Translations under genes and position numbers: made by a program
Part shown: piece by piece, positions 18,906 to 26,359 of the stretch
How the letters are laid out: each line of letters opens with the position of its first letter
Numbering within the stretch: position 1 is the first letter of the stretch
NCBI RefSeq assembly: GCF_002093745.1
Contig: NZ_MTSB01000012.1
Coordinates: 1 to 64,000 of the forward strand
Reading direction: 5' to 3'
Source: Pseudomonas graminis
GTDB taxonomy: Bacteria; Pseudomonadota; Gammaproteobacteria; Pseudomonadales; Pseudomonadaceae
Length of the DNA: 64,000 nt
Notes under the pieces: generated by a model
What the model saw: only the letters and a program-made list of their open reading frames with translations
Told to the model about the DNA's origin: nothing
Database searches by the model: none

Positions 18906-20156
18906 ATGACTGTGAATTCTCTCAAGGTTCTGATTCTCGAAGATCATCCGTTTCAGATGATGGCTCTGCACCAGATGCTCAACGCCAATCAGGTGTTCGA
19001 CGTGTTGGCGGCCGACAGTGTCGAGGCCGCAAAACAATCTTTGCAAGGCCGTGGCCCTGTCGACATCGCGATCTGCGACCTGCAGATGGACGGCCCTGAC
19101 GGTCTTGAGCTGATCCGCTTTCTCGCGGAAAACGGGCAGGCGAAGGCGCTGATCATTTTGAGCAGCTCGGCCGCCTGTGTGCTGGAAGGTGCTGCGCAAC
19201 TGGCGCTCAATCAGGGGCTTGAGGTGCTGGGGTACCTGCAAAAGCCAGCCTCGGTCGTCGCGCTGTACGATCTGTTGGACGTGTACGGGCCGAGCCGGGC
19301 AGGCGTCACGTCGGCGTTGCCGGTCAATCGCGCTTCAGCGTCCCCCCCCGCACTGGAGTTGTTCGTCCCCACCGATGACCGGGACGCAGACATTGCCGCT
19401 CTCGCCGAACAGTGGATCGCGTATTTCCAACCCAAGGTCAGCCTGGGCGGTGAGCTGCTGGGCGTCGAAGCGCTGGTTCGCTGGCAGCACCCTGTGCATG
19501 GCTTGCTTGCACCCGGTCGCTTCATGGATGTGATCGAAACCGAAGGGCTGACGGTTCCGTTGACCTGGCGTGTGCTTGATCAGGCGTTGCAGTTTTCGGC
19601 GCAGGTCATGCACGAGCGGGGCGAAGCCTTAGCCGTCGCTGTCAACATCGACCCTCAAGTGCTGCAACAAGTGGATTTTGCCGGGCAGATCATGCAAGCC
19701 CTTGCGCGTCATGGCGTGCCGGCCAGTGCGCTGACGCTGGAAATTCTCGAGCAGGATGCCGCCCGGCCTCAGAACTGGCAACTGGAGGGCCTGTTGAGGT
19801 TATGCATGCAGGGCTGCAAATTGTCCATCGATGACTTTGGCATGGGGGCATCGAATATCGAGAGATTGCTGCAGTTGCCGTTCACCGAGTTGAAGATCCC
19901 GACCGAATTCGTGCGCGGCATGGCCGATGACGCGCGCAAGTCCGCCGTGGTGGCCGGAGCCATGCTCATGGCAAAACGTCTTTCCATGTCGGTTGTGGTC
20001 GAGGGCGTCGAGACGGTGGATGACTTTCACAGCCTGCTGGCGCTGGGCGACCCTGCCGTTCAGGGGTATTTCATTGCCCGCCCGATGCCTGCGTCCGAGC
20101 TGTTACGCTGGATAGCCGAACGTGATGACACTCGCCGGCAGGCGGTATTGGAATGA
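18906..20156 (+). CDS. REC-EAL response regulator, c-di-GMP phosphodiesterase (RocR type)
   Basis: A 416-residue cytosolic protein with an N-terminal receiver (phospho-acceptor Asp58 in ICDLQMDG; Lys in YLQKPAS) and a C-terminal EAL domain (about 165-405). Metal and catalytic residues look intact: E188-A-L, the Asn of VAVNIDP, both Glu of LEILEQ, DDFG, Lys330, the Glu of VVEGVET and the Gln of VQGYFIARPM. It should therefore hydrolyse c-di-GMP. One oddity is that the usual KID triplet is Lys330-Ile-Pro. The order kinase then REC-EAL, with a LuxR-type regulator alongside, matches P. aeruginosa rocS1-rocR-rocA1, where RocR opposes RocA1 on fimbrial genes. The ATG at 18906 begins the receiver directly. 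Confidence 0.9.
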   Translation: MTVNSLKVLILEDHPFQMMALHQMLNANQVFDVLAADSVEAAKQSLQGRGPVDIAICDLQMDGPDGLELIRFLAENGQAKALIILSSSAACVLEGAAQLALNQGLEVLGYLQKPASVVALYDLLDVYGPSRAGVTSALPVNRASASPPALELFVPTDDRDADIAALAEQWIAYFQPKVSLGGELLGVEALVRWQHPVHGLLAPGRFMDVIETEGLTVPLTWRVLDQALQFSAQVMHERGEALAVAVNIDPQVLQQVDFAGQIMQALARHGVPASALTLEILEQDAARPQNWQLEGLLRLCMQGCKLSIDDFGMGASNIERLLQLPFTELKIPTEFVRGMADDARKSAVVAGAMLMAKRLSMSVVVEGVETVDDFHSLLALGDPAVQGYFIARPMPASELLRWIAERDDTRRQAVLE

Positions 20157-20165
20157 CACTTGTCG

Positions 20166-20828
20166 TCAGGACATCCCGCTTTCCTGCAAATAAATGAACA
20201 ACGCAGCGTCGTTGGCCAGACCGAGTTTGCGCATGGCGCTGACTTTCTGCGCGCTGATGGTCTGTTTGCTGCGATTGAGCTGCGCGGCGATCTGGCCGAC
20301 AGTATGCCCGGCCGACAACAGGCGCAGCACCTCCAGCTCTCGGGGCGACAGGTGTTCGTAAGTCGATAGCCTGTCAGGTCCATGCGGCTGTGCGTCTCTC
20401 AGGACCCGGCGCACCGAGTCAGCGACAAATACCCCACCGCGTTGCGTGCTTTTGATCGCAGCAGGCAGTTCTCCGGCCAGACTGGCCTTGCTCAACAGCC
20501 CCTGCACCCCGATGTCGAGCATGGACTGAAACAGCCCGCCGTTGCTCAACGTGGTGACCACGATCACCGGCAGTGCCGGAAAGTCCCGCCGAATACGCTG
20601 CAACAGGCGCAAGCCGTCATTCTGATGCTCAACGGGCATCATGAAGTCAGTCACCAGCACATCACAGGCGTGATGCGTCAGTACGTGCAACAGCTCATCC
20701 GGGTTGCAGGCTTCGGCCACCACTGTCGCCAGGTCCTTCTGTTCCAGCACGACCCGCAGACCAATGAGAAAAATAGGGTGGTCATCCGCCACGATGGCGC
20801 GCAACGGGCGATCAGGTGAATCGCTCAA
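20166..20828 (-). CDS. NarL/FixJ-family (LuxR HTH) response regulator, RocA type
   Basis: A 220-residue transcription regulator with a receiver domain (DD acid pocket in IVADDHP; phospho-acceptor Asp61 in LVTDFMMP; Lys in LLSKASLAG) and a C-terminal LuxR helix-turn-helix (about 152-212; LSPRELEVLRLLSAGHTVGQ). Likely the output partner of the hybrid kinase upstream, converging on the REC-EAL gene with only 9 bp between stops. The start codon is TTG, with GGAG about 8 bp upstream. By analogy with RocA1/BvgA it may control adhesins or fimbriae; no such genes are in the window, so the targets are unknown. Confidence 0.9.
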   Translation of the reverse strand: MSDSPDRPLRAIVADDHPIFLIGLRVVLEQKDLATVVAEACNPDELLHVLTHHACDVLVTDFMMPVEHQNDGLRLLQRIRRDFPALPVIVVTTLSNGGLFQSMLDIGVQGLLSKASLAGELPAAIKSTQRGGVFVADSVRRVLRDAQPHGPDRLSTYEHLSPRELEVLRLLSAGHTVGQIAAQLNRSKQTISAQKVSAMRKLGLANDAALFIYLQESGMS

Positions 20829-20911
20829 GGTGTGGCTCCGTCAGAAAAAAAGGCTGAACGCATTGCAGGTGATCATTGTGTTTATCACAGGAGGCACAAG
20901 GATGGGCGCTG

Positions 20912-20950
20912 TGTAGGACCTGTAGCGGATTTTTGTCGGGTTTTCCTACG
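20912..20950. promoter_or_regulatory. Possible operator repeats upstream of the RocA-type regulator
   Basis: TGTAGGAC (20912-20919), the near copy TGTAGCGGA (20921-20929) and the inverse TTCCTACG (20943-20950) cluster about 85-120 bp upstream of the regulator's TTG start. They share the TAGGAC core with the palindrome in front of the REC-EAL gene. Confidence 0.35.
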
Positions 20951-21041
20951 TCTTTCTTTCCTGCTTCGGAGGGTGCCGGTTTTTTCCGTGTCACATTCAA
21001 CAGGCATGCTCGAAATAACAGCCGGTGCTGTGATCAGGTGA

Positions 21042-21057
21042 CAGAAAGAACTTTCTG
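21042..21057. promoter_or_regulatory. Inverted repeat upstream of the DUF3509 gene
   Basis: CAGAAAG-AA-CTTTCTG is a perfect 7-2-7 inverted repeat 60 bp before the DUF3509 start. Too short and too far from the stop of any gene to be a terminator; a protein-binding site is possible. Confidence 0.3.
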
Positions 21058-21116
21058 CTATCACCGACGGTCATTTGTTGGCACCTTTGCATTCAAACTG
21101 TTGAGTGGTGATCCGG

Positions 21117-21413
21117 ATGGAAAATATCAGCTTACTGCTAAGCGAAGCGCTGGCGCCTTATCAGGCCACTATCGGTCAGGCGGGCGCTCGGGGCGAGCGT
21201 CTGGTGACTCTGAAAGATAAAACGGGTGCCTGTGTGATCAAGCGTACATTCAGCGCTGATCAATTGAGCGACAAGCGTCAGCTCACTGATGTGGTGGACG
21301 GTCTGCGCCGGGACCTGATGGTCGCTGAAGGCCGGATCGAACCTTGTGTCATTGCGGCCATGCGCAATCTGGCAATCAGCCGGAGCTTTGCAAATGCCCG
21401 GTCTTTTGCTTAA
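21117..21413 (+). CDS. DUF3509 family small protein
   Basis: A 98-residue soluble protein of the DUF3509 family, found essentially in Pseudomonas and without known function. The N-terminal ISLLLSEALAPYQATIGQAG and central LVTLKDKTGACVIKR segments carry the family pattern. The ATG was preferred over a GTG 12 bp upstream because family members begin a few residues before the LLSEA motif. It stands alone: divergent from the RocA-type regulator and convergent with the next gene. Family fairly sure; role unknown. Confidence 0.75.
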   Translation: MENISLLLSEALAPYQATIGQAGARGERLVTLKDKTGACVIKRTFSADQLSDKRQLTDVVDGLRRDLMVAEGRIEPCVIAAMRNLAISRSFANARSFA

Positions 21414-21541
21414 CAGTGGCTTAACAGCCATCAACCGGGTCGGAACCTGACGGGTTCGCTGTAATCCTATTCATGACGCCAGACGTGATCATTGTGCTCC
21501 GGTGATCAGCGGCTGGCGTACTGACCCCAAAGGTCATGTTT

Positions 21542-21576
21542 ACCCCGGGCAGGCCCCCTCTGCCCGGGGTTTCTTT
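21542..21576. terminator. Strong hairpin between convergent genes
   Basis: accccgggcag and ctgcccggggt form a perfect 11-bp stem with a 7-base loop, followed by TTCTTTT. It lies between the DUF3509 gene and the convergent periplasmic protein gene, so it can serve the first and possibly both. Confidence 0.8.
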
Positions 21577-21583
21577 TGCCTGA

Positions 21584-22462
21584 TCAGTTCTTCTCGAACA
21601 GCGCTTTTACATCTTCCAGGTAGCCGGCCCGCTGGGCGGGGTCCAGCCATTGGGCGTAAAACCCCACCAGATGGCTTTCACGCAATACACGCATCTCGCG
21701 ATTGATCGTAGCGATGGCCTGCTCGCCTTCAGGTGACCGGCTGCAACTGATGTAGATGAACTGGTAGGCCGGGTTGTTCTTGATCGGTAAAAAACTGAGC
21801 TCTTCCGGCAGGATGCCTTGTTGCATGGCCTGGTAACGCGCTTCCGGCCAGAAGCTGATAAACGCTTCCAGCCGCCCCAGCCGTTCCATTTGCAGCAGGC
21901 TGCCGACGGCGTCGTTGCCGTAGTGCGTGACCAGCGTGTCTTCATCGGCGGTGTGCAGGATAGGGTCGATCACTTCTCCGTAGCTGCGCTCGGCAACCAC
22001 GCCCAGTTTGATGGTGTGGCTGGCCATCAACGCCGTGAAGTCGATTTTTCCGTCTTCGACGAACGGGGCAAAGGTTTCCATGTCCTCTTTGCGCACGATC
22101 AGGCCGCTGCTGATGATGGCGACAATGGGAATGGAGAACAGAAGGGTTTTGGCGCGCGCCTCAGTCCACAGCATGGTGGGGTCACAGCTCAAGGACGTAG
22201 CGTCATTCAGCATTTGCAGACCCCTGGCACGGTTGACCCGCATCAGGACATGATCGTATTCGGGCATTCTTTCGGTCAGCAACGGCATGAGCTGATCGAT
22301 CGCGCCCTTTCCGCGCGAGGCCCCGGAGAATATCGTCGAAGGCGGTATGTCGCGCATCAGCCAGGTCAGCGTCTCCCTTGCCTGGCTGGCACACGACAGT
22401 GCCGTCAGCGAAAGGACGAGCATCAATCGAGCCATAATGCGACACGAGGCAGGAAGGGCCAT
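21584..22462 (-). CDS. Periplasmic solute-binding-like protein (TIGR02285 type)
   Basis: A 292-residue protein with a Sec signal peptide (LMLVLSLTALSCASQA, probably cut after SQA) followed by one SBP_bac_3-like fold. It matches the TIGR02285 group of orphan periplasmic proteins: TLTWLMRDIPPSTIF near the mature N-terminus, then LSCDPTMLWTEAR, and near the end HLVGFYAQWLDP. No ABC permease or ATPase adjoins it, so it is not part of a visible transporter; sensing or amino-acid binding is possible. The N-terminal Met could be any of three in-frame ATGs (up to 36 bp apart); the outermost has GAGG about 13 bp away. Family moderately sure. Confidence 0.7.
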   Translation of the reverse strand: MALPASCRIMARLMLVLSLTALSCASQARETLTWLMRDIPPSTIFSGASRGKGAIDQLMPLLTERMPEYDHVLMRVNRARGLQMLNDATSLSCDPTMLWTEARAKTLLFSIPIVAIISSGLIVRKEDMETFAPFVEDGKIDFTALMASHTIKLGVVAERSYGEVIDPILHTADEDTLVTHYGNDAVGSLLQMERLGRLEAFISFWPEARYQAMQQGILPEELSFLPIKNNPAYQFIYISCSRSPEGEQAIATINREMRVLRESHLVGFYAQWLDPAQRAGYLEDVKALFEKN

Positions 22463-22769
22463 TCGCGGGTGTCATCCTCGAAAAGGGGTCAACAATCTGG
22501 GTGGTGTAGCAGGTCTTTGAGTGGCGCTGCGCCAGTGGCGTCACATTCAAGTACCCGAAGCCCCCTCGGGCGGGCAGGCTGGCTGTCCTCCGGAGGTTGT
22601 TGCAAAAGATCAAGATGTATCAGGATTTTGTTTCAGGCTATCGTTTTTTTCACACGCCGCAAATCAGTGAATCCGGATGTCGACTGCATCACCTGCGCGA
22701 GCAAGTTCGTCCGCGAGGCGCGCATCGGTTAGACTTGCGCTCTTCCCTCCAGACTCTAGAAGCCCGTTC
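22463..22769. other. Intergenic spacer without a supported gene
   Basis: About 300 bp between divergent genes. It holds a GC-rich inverted segment (cctccggagg near 22590), an AT-rich stretch with a T-run near 22645, and a REP-like half-site (gcgagcaagttcgtccgcgag near 22696). I see no convincing reading frame, RNA gene or strong promoter. Confidence 0.4.
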
Positions 22770-23312
22770 ATGGCCCAGCCGTCCACGACCTACAAATTCG
22801 AACTCAACCTGACCGACCTCGACCGCGGGGTCTATGAAAGCGTCAAGCAGACCATTGCCCGCCACCCTTCGGAAACCGAAGAGCGCATGACCGTGCGCCT
22901 GTTGGCCTATGCGTTCTGGTACAACGAGCAATTGTCGTTCGGGCGGGGTCTTTCCGATGTGGACGAGCCAGCCCTGTGGGAAAAGAGCCTGGATGATCGC
23001 GTTCTGCACTGGATCGAAGTGGGCCAGCCGGATGCCGACCGCCTGACCTGGTGTTCGCGTCGTACCGAACGCACCAGTCTGCTCGCCTACGGCAGCTTGC
23101 GCGTCTGGGAGGGCAAGGTCATACCGGCGATCAAGAACCTGAAAAATGTCAACATCGCAGCGGTCCCGCAAGACGTGCTGGAAGTGCTGGCCAAAGACAT
23201 GCCCCGGGTCATCAAATGGGATGTGATGATCAGTGAAGGCACCGTGTTCGTCACCGATGACCGTGGCCAGCATGAAGTCCAGCTGCAGTGGCTGGCCGGC
23301 GAGCGCGGCTGA
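22770..23312 (+). CDS. yaeQ: YaeQ family protein
   Basis: A 180-residue cytosolic protein of the YaeQ family, which has a PD-(D/E)XK nuclease-like fold. Early reports linked YaeQ to RfaH-like suppression; its true role is unsettled. Family segments are FELNLTDLDRGVYESV (about 9-24), ERMTVRLLAYAFWYNE (about 38-53) and LSFGRGLSDVDEPALW. The ATG gives the usual N-terminus MAQPSTTYKF; a 31-residue upstream extension is Ala/Arg/Ser-rich and non-homologous. It precedes recJ by about 60 bp on the same strand. Confidence 0.92.
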   Translation: MAQPSTTYKFELNLTDLDRGVYESVKQTIARHPSETEERMTVRLLAYAFWYNEQLSFGRGLSDVDEPALWEKSLDDRVLHWIEVGQPDADRLTWCSRRTERTSLLAYGSLRVWEGKVIPAIKNLKNVNIAAVPQDVLEVLAKDMPRVIKWDVMISEGTVFVTDDRGQHEVQLQWLAGERG

Positions 23313-23374
23313 CGGCGATTGCCTGAATAGAACGCTTCATCCCTCGACACCCCAAAGAGAATCAGCTGACCCGC

Positions 23375-25090
23375 ATGCGCATTGAACCTCGTCCGTTGCC
23401 CGACACCTTGCCGTTTCTCGGTGACCTGCCGCCCTTGCTCACCCGTCTGTACGCCGCCAGAGGCGTGGCCTGCGAGGCCGAGCTGGACAAGAGTCTGGCG
23501 CGGCTGATCCCCTATCAGCAGCTCAAGGGCATCGATGCCGCTGTCGATCTGCTGGTGACGGCGCTGCGTGAAGGCCAGCGGATGCTGATCGTCGGTGACT
23601 TCGATGCCGACGGCGCGACCGCCAGCACGGTGGGTGTGCTGGGGCTGCGTCTGTTGGGGGCGGCGCACGTCGATTATCTGGTGCCCAACCGTTTCGAGTA
23701 CGGTTACGGGCTGACGCCGGAAATCGTCGAGGTGGCGTTGCAGCGCCAGCCGCAACTGCTGATCACCGTGGATAACGGCATTTCCAGCGTTGAAGGTGTG
23801 GCCGCTGCCAAGGCGGCAGGGTTGCAGGTTCTGGTCACCGATCACCATTTGCCCGGCAACGAGCTTCCGGCGGCCGACGCCATCGTCAATCCCAACCAGC
23901 CGGGCTGCACCTTTCCCAGCAAATCGCTGGCAGGCGTCGGGGTCATCTTTTATGTGCTGATGGCCTTGCGTGCGCGCCTGCGGGACATCGGCTGGTTCGA
24001 GAGCAATCAGCGTGCCCAGCCCAATCTGGGCGAGCTGCTGGACCTGGTGGCGCTGGGCAGTGTGGCCGATGTCGTGCCGCTGGATGCCAATAACCGCATT
24101 CTCGTGCATCAGGGCCTGATGCGTATCCGGGCCGGACGTGCCCGCCCCGGGTTGCGCGCAATTCTTGAAGTCGCACGGCGTGAGCCGGCGCGTATCACCT
24201 CTACCGACCTGGGGTTCATTCTCGGTCCGCGCCTCAATGCGGCAGGGCGCCTGGATGACATGAGCCTGGGCATCGAGTGCCTGCTGTGCGACGACCCGAC
24301 GCTGGCGCGGGAAATGGCCGTTCAGCTGGATGAGCTGAATCAGGACCGCAAATCCATCGAGCAAGGCATGCAGCGCGAAGCGCTCGCCCAGCTCAAGGAC
24401 CTGCCGCTGGAGTCCATGCCGTTCGGCCTGTGCCTGTTCGATGCCGAGTGGCACCAGGGTGTTATCGGCATCCTGGCCTCGCGTCTCAAAGAGCGTTATC
24501 ACCGGCCGACCATCGCCTTCGCCAGTGCCGGGGAGGGCGTGCTCAAGGGGTCGGCCCGTTCGGTGCCGGGGTTCCATATCCGTGACGCGCTGGACGCCGT
24601 GGCGGCCCGTCATCCGCAACTGATCAGCAAGTTCGGCGGTCACGCGATGGCTGCCGGCCTTTCGTTGCCCGAAGAGAACTTTCCGGCGTTTGCCGAGGCG
24701 TTCGACCTGGAAGTGCGTCGCCAGCTCGACGAGCAGGACCTCACCGGACGCCTGCTGTCTGACGGCTCGCTGGCGGTCGAAGAGTTTCATCTGGAACTGG
24801 CACGCGCCCTGCGCAATGCTGGCCCGTGGGGGCAGCATTTCCCCGAGCCGCTGTTTCATGGCGTGTTTCAGCTGGTGGAGCAGCGTATCGTCGGCGAGCG
24901 TCATTTGAAGATGGTGCTCAAGACCGAGTGCGGCAGCGTCAAACTGGACGGTATCGCCTTCAGCGTCGACCGCGACATCTGGCCCAACCCCACTATTCGC
25001 TGGGTTGAACTGGCCTACAAGCTCGACCTCAACGAATTTCGTGGCAACGAGACCGTACAGCTGATGGTGGTACACCTCTCGCCACGCTGA
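23375..25090 (+). CDS. recJ: Single-stranded-DNA exonuclease RecJ
   Basis: A 571-residue 5'-3' ssDNA exonuclease of RecFOR recombination and mismatch repair. The DHH domain carries LIVGDFDADGATAST near residue 70, LLITVDNGISS near 130, VTDHHLPGNELP near 155 and GVGVIFYVLMALR. The DHHA1 domain has GRLDDMSLGIECLL near 290 and GGHAMAAGLSLP near 420. A C-terminal OB-like region follows. Length fits the family. The start has a poor ribosome site, with no better in-frame choice nearby. Confidence 0.97.
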   Translation: MRIEPRPLPDTLPFLGDLPPLLTRLYAARGVACEAELDKSLARLIPYQQLKGIDAAVDLLVTALREGQRMLIVGDFDADGATASTVGVLGLRLLGAAHVDYLVPNRFEYGYGLTPEIVEVALQRQPQLLITVDNGISSVEGVAAAKAAGLQVLVTDHHLPGNELPAADAIVNPNQPGCTFPSKSLAGVGVIFYVLMALRARLRDIGWFESNQRAQPNLGELLDLVALGSVADVVPLDANNRILVHQGLMRIRAGRARPGLRAILEVARREPARITSTDLGFILGPRLNAAGRLDDMSLGIECLLCDDPTLAREMAVQLDELNQDRKSIEQGMQREALAQLKDLPLESMPFGLCLFDAEWHQGVIGILASRLKERYHRPTIAFASAGEGVLKGSARSVPGFHIRDALDAVAARHPQLISKFGGHAMAAGLSLPEENFPAFAEAFDLEVRRQLDEQDLTGRLLSDGSLAVEEFHLELARALRNAGPWGQHFPEPLFHGVFQLVEQRIVGERHLKMVLKTECGSVKLDGIAFSVDRDIWPNPTIRWVELAYKLDLNEFRGNETVQLMVVHLSPR

Positions 25091-25204
25091 TAATCAGCAG
25101 GAACCCCTCGTGCTGCCGGGTTGTCGACAACAGACGGTCCACTGAAATCTGTTGCATGAATGAACAGAGCCTGGACCCCCGGATTTTCAACACGAGAGGT
25201 CGCC

Positions 25205-26311
25205 ATGAGCCTGCTGCTAGAACCCTATACCCTGCGCCAACTGACCCTCCGCAATCGCATTGCCGTTTCGCCGATGTGCCAATACTCCAGCGTCGACGGG
25301 CTGGCCAACGACTGGCATCTGGTCCATCTTGGCAGTCGCGCTGTCGGCGGAGCCGGTCTGGTCATCAGCGAAGCAATGGCCGTGACCCCGGACGGTCGTA
25401 TCACGCCTGAAGACCTCGGTCTCTGGAACGATGAGCAGATCGAGCCGTTGCAGCGCATCACCCGCTTCATCAATGCCCAAGGCGCGGTGGCGGGCATTCA
25501 GCTTGCGCACGCCGGACGCAAGGCCAGTACCTGGCGTCCGTGGCTGGGCAAGCATGGCAGTGTGCCGTTGACCGAAGGCGGCTGGACCCCGGTCGGGCCA
25601 TCGGCGATTGCTTTCGATCCACAGCACACCGCGCCCGTGCAACTGAACGAAACGCAGATTCAGGCGTTGATCCAGGCGTTCGTCGACTCCGCACGCCGCG
25701 CCCTGACGGCCGGTTTCAAAGTGGTGGAGATTCACGCCGCACACGGTTATCTGCTGCATCAGTTTCTGTCGCCATTGAGCAACCAGCGCACCGACCAGTA
25801 TGGCGGATCATTCGAGAACCGCATTCGTCTGACCTTGCAGGTCACTGAAGCGGTGCGTGCGGTATGGCCCGAAGAACTGCCGTTGTTTGTCCGGGTGTCC
25901 GCCACTGACTGGGTAGAAGATGGCTGGAACGCCGATGAAACCGTAGAACTGGCTCGCCGGTTGAAAGCGCTGGGCACCGACTTGATCGACGTGTCTTCCG
26001 GCGGCACGTCCGCCAATGCGGAAATTCCGGTAGGCCCCGGTTACCAGACGCGTTTTGCCGAACGGGTTCGCAAGGAGTCGGAGATCGCCACCGGCACAGT
26101 GGGCATGATCACCGATCCGGCGCAGGCCGAGCATATTCTGCGCACCGGGCAGGCCGATATCATCCTGCTGGCGCGCGAGCTGTTGCGCGATCCGTACTGG
26201 CCGCTGCGCGCCGATGAAGACCTGGGTGGCCGTCTGGCGACCTGGCCCGCGCAATACCAGCGTGCGACTCATCGCGACCAGCCGATTCATGAATCCGATC
26301 TGCGTGAATGA
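25205..26311 (+). CDS. Old-yellow-enzyme ene-reductase (XenA/YqjM class)
   Basis: A 368-residue FMN-dependent TIM-barrel enzyme that reduces activated C=C bonds with NAD(P)H. The class III (thermophilic-like) features are SPMCQYSS near residue 24 with the redox-tuning Cys, AGIQLAHAGRKAS near 97, the active-site HAAHGYLLHQFLSP near 178, and NQRTDQYGGSFENRIRL near 195. P. putida XenA is the closest characterised relative I can name. The ATG has GAGG about 5 bp upstream. The physiological substrate is not evident. A classic terminator follows. Confidence 0.9.
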   Translation: MSLLLEPYTLRQLTLRNRIAVSPMCQYSSVDGLANDWHLVHLGSRAVGGAGLVISEAMAVTPDGRITPEDLGLWNDEQIEPLQRITRFINAQGAVAGIQLAHAGRKASTWRPWLGKHGSVPLTEGGWTPVGPSAIAFDPQHTAPVQLNETQIQALIQAFVDSARRALTAGFKVVEIHAAHGYLLHQFLSPLSNQRTDQYGGSFENRIRLTLQVTEAVRAVWPEELPLFVRVSATDWVEDGWNADETVELARRLKALGTDLIDVSSGGTSANAEIPVGPGYQTRFAERVRKESEIATGTVGMITDPAQAEHILRTGQADIILLARELLRDPYWPLRADEDLGGRLATWPAQYQRATHRDQPIHESDLRE

Positions 26312-26330
26312 CCGCTGACTGAAGCACTGA

Positions 26331-26358
26331 ATGAGCGCCTGATGGCGCTCATTTTTTT
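26331..26358. terminator. Intrinsic terminator between convergent genes
   Basis: atgagcgcc-tgat-ggcgctcat forms a 9-bp stem followed by seven T. It ends the ene-reductase gene and lies right at the stop of the convergent hybrid kinase. Confidence 0.9.
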
Positions 26359-26359
26359 G

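Noticed and set aside
23087..25075. A 662-codon minus-strand frame over yaeQ and recJ
   Set aside because: The sense genes are conserved along their full length; the antisense frame is His/Gln/Arg-rich and has no known domain.
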